Positions 6,612 to 15,552 of a stretch of DNA of 24,114 nucleotides are shown here, one piece after another. The translations under genes were made by a program, and so were the position numbers. This DNA is from Bacteroidia bacterium (GTDB taxonomy: Bacteria > Bacteroidota > Bacteroidia > Bacteroidales > Azobacteroidaceae), in contig BNTW01000043.1 of NCBI GenBank assembly GCA_025996895.1, forward strand, positions 1 to 24,114. The letters run 5' to 3'. The notes beneath the pieces were generated by a model, which worked only from the letters and a program-made list of their open reading frames with translations, was not told the DNA's origin and did not search any database. Each line of letters begins with the position of its first letter. Positions within the stretch are counted from its first letter, which is position 1.

Positions 6612-8366
6612 ATGTATAGAACAAATACTTGCGGGGAACTCCGTATAGCGAATTTAAATCAAGAAGTAACTTTGTCGGGCTGGGTACAAAAAGCGCGGAA
6701 ATTTGGTGGAATGATTTTTGTCGATTTGCGCGACCGCTACGGCATTACGCAACTGGTTTTTAATCAGGAAACCAATGCAGCTTTGTGCGAACAGGCAGTC
6801 AAATTGGGGCGCGAATGGGTAATTCAGGTGATAGGAGCCGTTACCGAACGCTCAAGCAAAAACCCGAATCTCCCGACCGGCGACATCGAAATCACCGTTT
6901 CGGAATTGAATGTATTAAATGCGTCCGAAACGCCTCCCTTTACTATCGAAGACGAAAGTGACGGCGGTGATGATTTACGCATGAAATATCGCTATCTGGA
7001 TTTACGGCGGACACCGGTGCGCGCCAATCTCGAACTGCGCCACCGCATGGCTTTTGCTACGCGAAGTTACCTGAACGATTTGCGGTTTATGGAAGTGGAA
7101 ACGCCGGTGCTGATTGGCTCTACGCCCGAAGGCGCGCGCGATTTCATTGTTCCGTCACGCATGAATCCGGGCGAATTTTACGCTTTACCCCAATCTCCCC
7201 AGCTACTTAAACAGCTATTAATGGTTTCGGGATTTGACCGCTATTTCCAAATCGTGAAATGTTTTCGCGACGAAGACCTGCGCGCCGACCGGCAACCCGA
7301 ATTTACACAAATCGACTGCGAAATGTCGTTTATCGAGCAGGAAGATATTCTTTCTATCTTTGAAGGGCTGACGAAGTATTTGTTCGAAACCATTAAAAAC
7401 ATCGATATTCCGAATTTTCCGCGCATAACTTACGCTGACGCCATGCGTTTGTACGGCTCCGACAAGCCGGATACACGCTTCGGAATGCAGTTTGTGGAAA
7501 TTAAAGACTTGACCGAAGGCAAAGGCTTTGGCGTTTTCGACAGTGCCGAATATGTCGGTGCGATTTGTGCAAAAGGTTGTGCATCTTACACGCGCAAACA
7601 ACTTGACGAATTGACCGATTTTGTGAAACGTCCGCAAATTGGTGCCAAAGGCTTGGTGTATGTCCGTTACGAAGCAGACGGCTCGCTGAAATCGTCTGTT
7701 GATAAATTTTATTCGCCCGAAGATTTGAAAAAATGGGCGGAAAAAGCCGGTGCAAAACCCGGCGACTTGCTGTTAATCCTTTGCGGTGAAACCGAGAAAA
7801 CGCAAAAACAGTTGAGCGAACTCCGTTTAGAAATGGGAAATCGGTTGAATTTGCGCGATAAAAATAAATATAACTGCCTGTGGGTGATTGACTTCCCGCT
7901 GTTGGAATACGACGAAGAATTGAATCGTTATTTTGCGAAACATCACCCTTTTACCAGTCCGAAGCCCGAAGATATTTCGTTGCTCGATAGCAATCCGGGA
8001 GCTGTTCGCGCCAATGCTTACGATTTGGTGATTAACGGCGTGGAAATTGGCGGTGGCTCTATTCGTATCTATAACAGCGAGTTACAGAAAAAAATGTTTT
8101 CCGTTTTGGGTTTCGGCGACGAACAGGCGCAGGCACAATTCGGCTTCCTGTTGAATGCGTTCAAATACGGCGCACCGCCCCACGGCGGTATTGCGTTTGG
8201 ATTAGATCGCTTTGTGTCTATTTTCGCCGGTTTGGATTCCATTCGCGACTGTATCGCTTTCCCAAAAAACAATTCGGGACGCGACGTAATGTTCGATGCA
8301 CCCTCGACGATTACACAAGAACAGTTGGATGAACTGCATTTGAAAGTCGATTGGCCGAAAAAATAG
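6612..8366 (+). CDS. aspS: aspartate-tRNA ligase
   Basis: AspRS charges tRNA-Asp with aspartate in an ATP-dependent cytosolic reaction; it is a class IIb synthetase. The 584-residue product has the usual bacterial order: an OB-fold anticodon-binding domain at about 1-105 ([23 protein letters not shown]), class II motif 2 at 218-235 ([18 protein letters not shown]), the bacteria-specific GAD insertion in the middle, and motif 3 at about 520-534 ([10 protein letters not shown]). I chose the ATG at 6612 because [11 protein letters not shown] is the usual beginning; an in-frame TTG 15 bases upstream (6597) adds residues with no family support. The gene stands alone and is followed by tRNA-Leu. 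Confidence 0.95.
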   Translation: MYRTNTCGELRIANLNQEVTLSGWVQKARKFGGMIFVDLRDRYGITQLVFNQETNAALCEQAVKLGREWVIQVIGAVTERSSKNPNLPTGDIEITVSELNVLNASETPPFTIEDESDGGDDLRMKYRYLDLRRTPVRANLELRHRMAFATRSYLNDLRFMEVETPVLIGSTPEGARDFIVPSRMNPGEFYALPQSPQLLKQLLMVSGFDRYFQIVKCFRDEDLRADRQPEFTQIDCEMSFIEQEDILSIFEGLTKYLFETIKNIDIPNFPRITYADAMRLYGSDKPDTRFGMQFVEIKDLTEGKGFGVFDSAEYVGAICAKGCASYTRKQLDELTDFVKRPQIGAKGLVYVRYEADGSLKSSVDKFYSPEDLKKWAEKAGAKPGDLLLILCGETEKTQKQLSELRLEMGNRLNLRDKNKYNCLWVIDFPLLEYDEELNRYFAKHHPFTSPKPEDISLLDSNPGAVRANAYDLVINGVEIGGGSIRIYNSELQKKMFSVLGFGDEQAQAQFGFLLNAFKYGAPPHGGIAFGLDRFVSIFAGLDSIRDCIAFPKNNSGRDVMFDAPSTITQEQLDELHLKVDWPKK

Positions 8367-8375
8367 GGAAATCCG

Positions 8376-8407
8376 TTTGTAAATCACAGTAAAAAGGCTT
8401 ACCTTTG
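8376..8407 (+). promoter_or_regulatory. promoter of tRNA-Leu
   Basis: TTTG at 8376-8379 and TACCTTTG at 8400-8407 are separated by 20 bases. The box ends 17 bases before the mature tRNA 5' end, leaving a very short 5' leader for RNase P. It starts just 10 bases after the aspS stop. Confidence 0.8.
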
Positions 8408-8424
8408 CGCAGTTTTTAGTGTCT

Positions 8425-8508
8425 GCCCAGGTGGTGAAATTGGTAGACACGCCACTTTGAGGGGGTGGTGCCGGTTACGGTGTGTGGGTTCAAATCCCGT
8501 CCTGGGCA
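8425..8508 (+). tRNA. tRNA-Leu (anticodon GAG)
   Basis: All arms can be folded by eye. The acceptor stem is GCCCAGG (8425-8431) with CCTGGGC (8501-8507) and discriminator A at 8508. The D-loop has GGTAGACAC. The anticodon stem CCACT/GGTGG encloses the loop TTGAGGG, with anticodon GAG at 8459-8461, reading CUC and CUU leucine codons. A long variable arm (GCCG-GTTA-CGGT) marks a class II tRNA, and the T-loop TTCAAAT is standard. The 3' CCA is not encoded and must be added by CCA-transferase. Confidence 0.95.
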
Positions 8509-8514
8509 CAAATT

Positions 8515-8549
8515 ATAATCCTCTAATTTTTAATAAATTAGAGGATTAT
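8515..8549. terminator. convergent terminator between tRNA-Leu and maeB
   Basis: A perfect 15-base-pair stem (left arm 8515-8529 beginning ATAATCCTC, right arm 8535-8549 ending GAGGATTAT) closes a 5-base loop. The plus-strand side is followed by a T-rich stretch (TTATTTATTTTC), fitting tRNA termination. The structure starts 8 bases after the maeB stop on the other strand, so it probably serves both transcripts. Confidence 0.85.
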
Positions 8550-8557
8550 TTATTTTC

Positions 8558-10849
8558 TCATATAACGCCTGCTTGCCTCTTTTTTTCTTCCACAATCGCG
8601 TCTATCACCGCAACGGTCGTGATATTCACAATATCGCGCACCGAACTTCCGATGTCGGTGAAGTGAATCGGCTTTTTCAATCCCATTTGGATGGGGCCTA
8701 TCCATTCTCCTACTTCCATTTCCTGCAATAATTTCTGCGCAATATTTGCTGAACTTAAATTGGGGAATATCAACGTATTAACGTCTTTGCCAACCAACCG
8801 GCTGAACGGATATTTGCGGTCGCGCAATGTTTTGTTGAGCGCAAAGTTCACTTGCATTTCGCCGTCAATCGCCAAATCGGGAAATTCTTCTTGCATCACC
8901 CGGACAACTTCATGCACACTCGCGGGGCTTCCTTCCTGATCGGAGCCGAAATTGGAATACGAAACGGCTGCCATCACCGGCGTTTGGGCAAAGAAACCAA
9001 CGGATTCCTGCGTTAAACGGGCGATGTCGATCAAATTGTGTGTCGATGGGTGGCGGTTAATCAGTGTGTCGGCAAAGAACAATATGCCTTTTTGTCCGGT
9101 GAGAATGTGCATTGCACCGAAAGTATTATATCCGTCGCGAATGCCAATCACTTCCTTCGCCACTTTTATCGTATTCGAATATTTAGTATAAACACCTGTA
9201 ATAAAGGCATCTGCATCACCGGTTTCGACCATCATCATGCCGAAATAGTTGCGTTCAAACATTTTGTCTAAAGCTTCGTCCAGCGTGGCACCTTCGCGCG
9301 CGCGTTTTTTCGCCAGAATTTCCGCATAGCGTGCGCGCCGTTCGGCCTCGTTGTCGTGCCGCAGATTGACGATTTCGATTCCTTCCAAATCAATGTGATG
9401 TTCCGCCGCCAATTTGGCAATCCGTTCGTCGTTGCCCAGCAAAATCGGATGAGCAATTTTTTCGTCGCGCACTTGGGCAGCCGCTTTCAACATATTTTCG
9501 TGCGAGCCTTCGGCAAACACTACCCGCTTCGGATTTTGACGCGCTACGTCGGTCAAATCGCGTATCAGTTTGTTGTCGTAGCCCATCAAATCACGCAAAT
9601 GGTCTTCATAATCATCCCAATTAGTAATGATTTTTTTGGCTACGCCTGAAGCAATCGCAGCTTTTGCCACAGCAATCGAAACACAGGTTAAAAGACGCGG
9701 GTCCATCGGCTTAGGGATTAAATATTCGCGCCCGAAAGTCAAGAGTGACAAGCCGTAAGCCGCATTGACCACATCGGGAACGGATTCTTTCGCCAAGCCG
9801 GCAATTGCTTTCACTGCCGCCAATTTCATTTCTTCGTTAATCGTAGTAGCTCGCGTATCCAACGCACCACGGAAAATATACGGAAATCCCAGCACATTAT
9901 TCACCTGATTGGGATAATCGGAACGTCCGGTGGCAAAAATCAAATCGAGCCGCGACGCTTTGGCTTTTTCGTACGAAATTTCGGGATTGGGATTGGCCAA
10001 CGCAAACACAATCGGGTCGTTAGCCATACTCTGCACCATTTCTTCCGTCAAAACATCGGCAACGGACAATCCCAAAAAGACGTCCGCTCCGACCATCGCT
10101 TCCGCCAATGTATTGACTTCGCGCGTGGTGGCAAAAAAAGCTTTTTCTTCCGTCAAATTAGCCCGGCGCACCGAAATTACGCCTTTGCTATCGCACATCA
10201 CGATATTTTCTTTCTGCGCACCCAATGCCATATACAGGCGCGTGCAGGAACTTGCCGAAGCTCCCGCGCCATTCACCACAATCTTTACGGTTTCAATTTT
10301 CTTTCCTGCAATTTCCAACGCATTCAGCAACGCAGCCGACGAAATGATGGCTGTTCCGTGCTGGTCGTCGTGCATCACCGGAATATCCAATTCTTCTTTC
10401 AGCCGGCGTTCGATTTCAAAACATTCGGGAGCTTTGATGTCTTCCAAGTTGATACCGCCGAAAGTCGGTGCAATCGCTTTGACTGCCTCTACAAATTTAT
10501 CAATATTTTTTTCATTTACCTCAATATCAAAGACATCGATACCTGCGAAAATCTTGAACAGCAAGCCTTTGCCTTCCATTACCGGTTTACCGGCCAACGC
10601 GCCGATGTCGCCCAAGCCCAACACTGCCGTTCCGTTCGAGATAACGGCTACCAAGTTTCCTTTCGCCGTATAATCGTACGCGGTTTCGGGATTTTTTTCG
10701 ATTTCCAAACAAGGCTCAGCCACTCCGGGCGAATAAGCCAACGATAAATCGGATTGCGTACTGTGCGGTTTGGTCGGGATAACCTCAATTTTGCCCGGCT
10801 TCCCCTGCGAGTGATAAAGTAATGCCTTTTCTTTTGTTATTGTTGCCAT
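8558..10849 (-). CDS. maeB: NADP-dependent malic enzyme with C-terminal phosphotransacetylase-like domain
   Basis: The enzyme oxidatively decarboxylates malate to pyruvate with reduction of NADP (or NAD). The 763-residue product has three parts: malic N-terminal domain (about 18-150; [35 protein letters not shown] with metal ligands), NAD(P)-binding domain (about 160-410; GAGAS at 194-198, ANPNPE at 285-290), and a PTA/PTB-like domain (about 430-755; FAEGSH, QMNFALN-like VNFALNKT). This fusion is the MaeB type; in E. coli the PTA-like domain is regulatory, responding to acetyl-CoA, and not a working phosphotransacetylase. It starts 21 bases after tldE with no promoter box between them, so it may be read from the tldD promoter. 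The ATG at 10849 is the only sensible start. Confidence 0.93.
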   Translation of the reverse strand: MATITKEKALLYHSQGKPGKIEVIPTKPHSTQSDLSLAYSPGVAEPCLEIEKNPETAYDYTAKGNLVAVISNGTAVLGLGDIGALAGKPVMEGKGLLFKIFAGIDVFDIEVNEKNIDKFVEAVKAIAPTFGGINLEDIKAPECFEIERRLKEELDIPVMHDDQHGTAIISSAALLNALEIAGKKIETVKIVVNGAGASASSCTRLYMALGAQKENIVMCDSKGVISVRRANLTEEKAFFATTREVNTLAEAMVGADVFLGLSVADVLTEEMVQSMANDPIVFALANPNPEISYEKAKASRLDLIFATGRSDYPNQVNNVLGFPYIFRGALDTRATTINEEMKLAAVKAIAGLAKESVPDVVNAAYGLSLLTFGREYLIPKPMDPRLLTCVSIAVAKAAIASGVAKKIITNWDDYEDHLRDLMGYDNKLIRDLTDVARQNPKRVVFAEGSHENMLKAAAQVRDEKIAHPILLGNDERIAKLAAEHHIDLEGIEIVNLRHDNEAERRARYAEILAKKRAREGATLDEALDKMFERNYFGMMMVETGDADAFITGVYTKYSNTIKVAKEVIGIRDGYNTFGAMHILTGQKGILFFADTLINRHPSTHNLIDIARLTQESVGFFAQTPVMAAVSYSNFGSDQEGSPASVHEVVRVMQEEFPDLAIDGEMQVNFALNKTLRDRKYPFSRLVGKDVNTLIFPNLSSANIAQKLLQEMEVGEWIGPIQMGLKKPIHFTDIGSSVRDIVNITTVAVIDAIVEEKKRQAGVI

Positions 10850-10870
10850 GAAAAAACTATAATTAAAAAA

Positions 10871-12190
10871 TTATTTTCCGCTGAAATTCACTTTGTCGAA
10901 CAAAATGGAAGGTATCCGCCACGAAGAAATCGTGCGCGGGTCGTTGCCGATCGCTTCCACGTTTTGCCACAAAGTCAATAAGTTGCCGGTAATGTTCATT
11001 TCGTTCAACGCTTTCACCGGTTTGCCGTTTTCAATCAAAAAGCCTTCGATACCGAACGAAAAATCTCCGGTGGTGCGGTTGTGGTTTCCGCCGTTAAATC
11101 CTGTTACCCAAATGCCTTTTTCGACCGTTGCCAACAGTTGATCGAAGTTTTTATCGCCCCATTTGACCGTCAAAACCGACGGTGACTGAACAGTGGGCGA
11201 CATCGCCAATTTTCCGGCATAATAAGTATCGAGGTAATACATTTTCAAGACACCATTTTCGATGATACTGCGTTTTTGGGTAGCTACCCCTTCGCTGTCA
11301 AACCAGCGTGCGCCTCGCGCCTGCTTAATGTGCGGGTCATCGATAAGCGTCAATTTGTCCGAAACGATTTTTTCGTCGATTTTATTAATCAAAAATGAAT
11401 CTTTTTGCTGAATGGAATTGCCGTATAAAGCCGAAACCACCGGCGAAAGCAAACGCGAAACAGACAAGTTATCCACTAACATTTTATATACGCCCGATTC
11501 GATTTTTTCCTGTCCCAACTTGCGCAATGTCCGCTCGTAAGCCAATTTTCCGATACCGGTTTTTTGCAGTTTATCCCAACGCCCGCTCGCATCGTACCAA
11601 TAGGACGAAGGACGCGCATCGTCCGCGCCTTTCATGGCGGTTTCTGCCGATAAACTGAAATACGAACTTTCTGTTTCATTGTTAAATCCGTTGCTATCAA
11701 CTATGTAGGAGCCGTTTGTGCCGTCCGAATAACCTGCCGTAACAGAAATCAACCGATCGTCCGTTCCATACACTTCATTCACATTTTCTTTCAGCAAAGC
11801 CAATTTGTCATCGACAGAAAGGGTTTCAATCGCTTTATCGTACAAATCCAAGCCTTTGCCATCGCCTTTGTACAAACGGGCAGGGTCGGGCAGTTTGCGA
11901 AATTCGTCTTTTTCCAAATAGCGTGTAGTCGCAATTCCGTTGGCGATAAATTTTCCCAATTCATTCTTATCCAACCGGTTGGTCGAATAGGATGAATACC
12001 TTCCATCGACAAACAAATAAAGCGTCATTCCGTTTTCGGACGATTGTTCCAGCTTATCCAACTGAGTATCGCGGTATTCAAACGAGTTGTCTGTACCGGT
12101 ATATAACACCACCCGCGCTTGCGAACAGCCTTTTTCCAACGCATAATTTAATGCCCAGTGAGCCAGATCTTTATGTTCTTTTGTTATCAT
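10871..12190 (-). CDS. tldE: TldE/PmbA-type protease partner subunit
   Basis: TldE pairs with TldD to form a metalloprotease that, in other bacteria, degrades unfolded peptides and matures ribosomal peptides such as microcin B17. TldE itself has no zinc site, and none is seen here. The 439-residue product covers the PmbA/TldA fold: an N-terminal domain with TGTDNSFEYRDTQLDKLEQSS-type strands, and a C-terminal domain with RWFDSEGVATQKRSIIENG and GFNGGNHNRTTGDFSFGIEG. I chose the ATG at 12190; a longer frame to 12277 only reads back through tldD in another frame. The ATG is 2 bases after the tldD stop, so translation is coupled. No signal peptide is present, in contrast to TldD. Confidence 0.9.
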   Translation of the reverse strand: MITKEHKDLAHWALNYALEKGCSQARVVLYTGTDNSFEYRDTQLDKLEQSSENGMTLYLFVDGRYSSYSTNRLDKNELGKFIANGIATTRYLEKDEFRKLPDPARLYKGDGKGLDLYDKAIETLSVDDKLALLKENVNEVYGTDDRLISVTAGYSDGTNGSYIVDSNGFNNETESSYFSLSAETAMKGADDARPSSYWYDASGRWDKLQKTGIGKLAYERTLRKLGQEKIESGVYKMLVDNLSVSRLLSPVVSALYGNSIQQKDSFLINKIDEKIVSDKLTLIDDPHIKQARGARWFDSEGVATQKRSIIENGVLKMYYLDTYYAGKLAMSPTVQSPSVLTVKWGDKNFDQLLATVEKGIWVTGFNGGNHNRTTGDFSFGIEGFLIENGKPVKALNEMNITGNLLTLWQNVEAIGNDPRTISSWRIPSILFDKVNFSGK

Positions 12191-12192
12191 GA

Positions 12193-13704
12193 TTATTCTC
12201 CTCCTACCGTTAATTGTTTTACTAATACCGAAGGCAATCCCTGCGAAACCGGCATGCCCTGACCGTCTTTTCCGCACGTCCAGGCACTTTGGTCGATTTT
12301 CAGGTTATTACCCACCATCGTAATGTCGGCCAATGCTTTCGGGCCGTTGCCGATAATATTAATGTCCTTAATCGGTTGTGTTAGTTTGCCGTTTTCGATC
12401 AGATAACCGCTTTTTACGAAGAAAGTGAAATCGCCCGCGCCGATTTGTACCTGTCCGTTGGTGAAATTATCCACGAAAATACCTTGTTTCACGTTCGCAA
12501 TGATGTCGTCCTGCGTGCAGTTGCCATTCAACATATAGGTTGAACGCATGCGCGGAATGGGAATAAAACGGAACGACTGCCGGCGTCCGTTGCCTGTCGG
12601 TTTCACTCCGTAATATTTCGCGCTGATACGGTCGTGCAGGTAAGAAGTCAGTTCGCCGTTGGTAACGATGTACGTTTTTTGTCCGGCAACACCTTCGTCG
12701 TCGAAATTGACCGAGCCACGATCATAACCCACCGTACCGTCATCCACTACGTTAATATTTTTATCGCAAACGATTTTTCCCAGCTTATCGGAGAAAATCG
12801 AAATATTTTTTCGGTTAAAATCCGCTTCAAACGCATGTCCGATAGCTTCATGCAACAAAATGCCTGAGCCGCCCGCGCCCATCACTACCGGCATTTCCCC
12901 GCCTTTCGGCTTGATGGCGTCGAACATTAACGAGGCTCGCGCTACGGCTTCTTGCGCAATTTCTTCCACAACGGTGTCCGTCAGAAACGCAACATCTTTG
13001 CGCGCTGCCCGCGAACAATAAGCATTTTCGATTTTGTCGCCCGACTGCATGATGCAGGTGGCGGACAATTGTATCATCGGACGAACATCATGCGACAACG
13101 TTCCTTCCGAATTGTAATACAAAATATAGGAAGTGTCGTCGCTGATAGAGGCATTGACCTTAATCACGCGCGGGTCTAACTCAAAAATCCGCTTGTTCAG
13201 TTTTTGCAAGTAAGGCATTTTTTCCTGCACGGATTCGTCTTCCCACGATTGCAATATAGGATAATAATTTTTAAATGTTTTTTCGTCGGTTTTTACCGGA
13301 GGTGTTTTTGCCGAGCCGTTGGCAATGCGCGAAGCCACGCGCGCCGCCTTTATCATTTCGTCTAAATCGACGTTTTCAACAAAGGCATACCCTTGTTGGT
13401 CGCCGGAAACGACACGTATTCCCACACCATAATCAATGTTCGACCCGGCGCGATTAACGGCACCATCCTGCAACACCAAATAGTTGGAAAACGTGTGCTC
13501 AAAAAACAAATCGGCATAATCGCCGCCTTTTTCGAGCGCGACCGCCATCACTTTCCGTAGATCACTTTCGCTAACATTGAAATGGGCTAACATCTTGGGT
13601 AAATCGTCCAATTTAGAGCTGAGTTGAGCGTGAATCATTTCAGGAAAAACCAGCGTTCCTGCAATAGCTAACCCTGAGGCCCGTAAAAAATCTCTTCGTT
13701 TCAT
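12193..13704 (-). CDS. tldD: TldD-type metalloprotease with Tat-like signal
   Basis: TldD is the zinc-bearing subunit of the TldD/TldE protease. The 503-residue product has the catalytic HEAIGH at 285-290 (His285, Glu286, His290) and the conserved C-terminal cysteine in WTCGKDGQG (Cys477) that completes the zinc site. The usual TldD N-terminal domain is about 40-260. Unusually for the E. coli model, residues 1-27 look like a twin-arginine signal: Arg3-Arg4 in KRRDFLRAS, a moderately hydrophobic stretch GLAIAGTLVF, and IHAQ as a likely cleavage area. The gene heads the tldD-tldE(-maeB) operon. Whether the protein is truly exported cannot be decided from sequence. Confidence 0.92.
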   Translation of the reverse strand: MKRRDFLRASGLAIAGTLVFPEMIHAQLSSKLDDLPKMLAHFNVSESDLRKVMAVALEKGGDYADLFFEHTFSNYLVLQDGAVNRAGSNIDYGVGIRVVSGDQQGYAFVENVDLDEMIKAARVASRIANGSAKTPPVKTDEKTFKNYYPILQSWEDESVQEKMPYLQKLNKRIFELDPRVIKVNASISDDTSYILYYNSEGTLSHDVRPMIQLSATCIMQSGDKIENAYCSRAARKDVAFLTDTVVEEIAQEAVARASLMFDAIKPKGGEMPVVMGAGGSGILLHEAIGHAFEADFNRKNISIFSDKLGKIVCDKNINVVDDGTVGYDRGSVNFDDEGVAGQKTYIVTNGELTSYLHDRISAKYYGVKPTGNGRRQSFRFIPIPRMRSTYMLNGNCTQDDIIANVKQGIFVDNFTNGQVQIGAGDFTFFVKSGYLIENGKLTQPIKDINIIGNGPKALADITMVGNNLKIDQSAWTCGKDGQGMPVSQGLPSVLVKQLTVGGE

Positions 13705-13725
13705 AAAAAATTAATTTATAAAGCG

Positions 13726-13733
13726 CAAAGGTA
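13726..13733 (-). promoter_or_regulatory. TAnnTTTG box upstream of tldD
   Basis: On the minus strand TACCTTTG matches the consensus exactly, 21 bases before the tldD ATG at 13704. No TTTG is seen 18-22 bases further upstream, where the sequence already overlaps the end of the ClC gene. Confidence 0.55.
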
Positions 13734-13755
13734 AAAAAATAGTTTGGATTAGTTA

Positions 13756-15552
13756 TTAATTATCTTCCGAAAAATGCGCTTGCAATACTTCGCGGTAGGC
13801 GTTGAAGATTTTGGATTTGGAGATAAAGCCCAGATAATGTCCTTCGTCGTCGATAACCGGTAAATTCCATGCTTTGGTGTCTTCAAACGACTGCATAATT
13901 TTGTCCATCGTCATGTTCAGGTTGATTTTGGCGGGTGGCGAAATCATAAATCGCTTGACGTTAAACCGTTCGTAAAGTTCGGGACGAAACATGATATTAC
14001 GGATATTGTCCAACAAAACCACTCCGCGCAGGATATTTTCGCTATCGGTAACCGGAAAAACATTGCGGCGCGATTGTGCAATGGCTTTGACCATGCTTCC
14101 GAGCGTCATTTCGGGATGAACCACCTGAAAATCGGTTTCAATCACGGCATCGATTTGCAATAAAGTCAAAACCGCTTTATCTTTGTCGTGCGTCAATAAT
14201 TCGCCTTTTTGAGCCAAACGCATGGAATATAAACTGTGTTTTTCAAACAGCATGATAGTGAAAAACGCACTGATAGTCACAATCATCAACGGCAGAAAGA
14301 GGTCGAAACCGCCGGTCAGTTCCGCGATAAGGAAGACCGCCGTCAGCGGGGAGTGCATGACCGCAGCCATTGTTCCGGCCATACCCATTAATGCAAAATT
14401 TTCTTCGGGCAAATGACTACCCGGCAAAACAGGAACGACATAATTGATCACGTGGGCAAAAACAAAACCGACAATACAGCCCAGATACAATGAAGGGGCA
14501 AAAATTCCACCACAACCGCCCCCACCGTTGGTCGCGGAGGTCGCAAATACTTTCAGTATAATAATCAGTCCGAGAAACAAAATCAAACCCCAATAATGAT
14601 CTTTCAGGTTGTAAAACAAACTGCCGTCTAATAAATGGTCGTAACTGTTTCCTATCAAACTTTCAATGGTGTTATATCCTTCGCCGTAGAGCGGAGGCAA
14701 CAAAAAAATCAGGATACTTAACAAAAACGCGCCCAGAAAGAATTTTTTCCAAAACGTTTTTAGCGAGCGGAAAATTTTCTCAATCCAAATCGTGGCGCGA
14801 GTGAAATAGAGAGCGATTAATCCGCAAATCACACCCAACATCAGCACGTAGGGAATGCGTCCCATCTCGAACGCTTCCGTTTGGCTGAACGCAAACATCG
14901 CTTCCGTTCCGGTGAAAATGTAGGAAACGCAGGCAGCGGTTACGGAAGAAATCAGCAGCGGCAAAATCGAAGCCGTTGTCAAATCCAACATCAGCACTTC
15001 AATCGTGAAAAGCATGCCGGCGATGGGTGCTTTGAAAATTCCGGCAATCGCTCCGGCTGCTCCGCAACCGACCAAAAGCATCAGCGTGCGTTGTTCCATT
15101 TTAAACAACCGGCCTAAATTAGAGCCAATCGCCGACCCGGTCAATACCATCGGTGCTTCCGCCCCCACAGATCCCCCAAACCCGATAGTGATGGAGCTGG
15201 CAATCAATGACGACCAAGTATTGTGCGGTTTGATACGGCTTTTTCGTTGTGAAATCGCATACAGGATTTTTGTTACGCCATGCCCGATGTCGTCTTTCAC
15301 GATGTATTTGACAAACAAGCCCGCCAGCAAAATCCCAATAACCGGAAAAACCAGATAAAACCAGTTGGCTTGCGACACCGAAGCTCTTTCGGTTAATATA
15401 TGTTGAATGGCATGAATGGACGTTTTCAACAGTATCGCGGCAACAGCCGTTAAAATACCGATTATCAAGCTGAGTATCAGGATAAAATGTTTTTCCTTGA
15501 TATACTTCTCGCGCCAACTGAGTATTTTGTCGAATGTCGTTCGGTTTTCCAT
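13756..15552 (-). CDS. ClC-family chloride channel/transporter with two CBS domains
   Basis: ClC proteins move chloride across the inner membrane as channels or as H+/Cl- exchangers. The 598-residue product has the ClC membrane core (about 20-450) and a C-terminal pair of CBS domains (about 470-590) that usually bind adenine nucleotides. The anion-path motifs are present: IGHGVTKILYA (89-99), GSVGAEAP (127-134) with the external gating glutamate Glu132, GGIFAP (348-353), and Tyr442 in HSLYS. By alignment with E. coli ClcA (NAPLAGILFIIEEM), KAPIAGMLFTIEVL places Val186 at the internal proton glutamate (Glu203). The ATG directly abuts the stop of the upstream sugar transferase gene (TAAATG), so the two are co-translated. 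Confidence 0.92.
   Translation of the reverse strand: MENRTTFDKILSWREKYIKEKHFILILSLIIGILTAVAAILLKTSIHAIQHILTERASVSQANWFYLVFPVIGILLAGLFVKYIVKDDIGHGVTKILYAISQRKSRIKPHNTWSSLIASSITIGFGGSVGAEAPMVLTGSAIGSNLGRLFKMEQRTLMLLVGCGAAGAIAGIFKAPIAGMLFTIEVLMLDLTTASILPLLISSVTAACVSYIFTGTEAMFAFSQTEAFEMGRIPYVLMLGVICGLIALYFTRATIWIEKIFRSLKTFWKKFFLGAFLLSILIFLLPPLYGEGYNTIESLIGNSYDHLLDGSLFYNLKDHYWGLILFLGLIIILKVFATSATNGGGGCGGIFAPSLYLGCIVGFVFAHVINYVVPVLPGSHLPEENFALMGMAGTMAAVMHSPLTAVFLIAELTGGFDLFLPLMIVTISAFFTIMLFEKHSLYSMRLAQKGELLTHDKDKAVLTLLQIDAVIETDFQVVHPEMTLGSMVKAIAQSRRNVFPVTDSENILRGVVLLDNIRNIMFRPELYERFNVKRFMISPPAKINLNMTMDKIMQSFEDTKAWNLPVIDDEGHYLGFISKSKIFNAYREVLQAHFSEDN

Noticed and set aside
8457..8666. Plus-strand frame starting inside tRNA-Leu
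   Set aside because: It runs through the tRNA, the terminator and the antisense end of maeB.
9930..10673. Plus-strand open frame of 247 codons inside maeB
   Set aside because: Antisense shadow of the malic enzyme, with no recognisable domain and no promoter.
8558..10849. Malic enzyme plus phosphotransacetylase domain as a novel fusion
   Set aside because: This is the well-known MaeB architecture.
12191..12277. Longer N-terminus for TldE
   Set aside because: The extra 29 residues read through the end of tldD in another frame; the family starts near the ATG at 12190.
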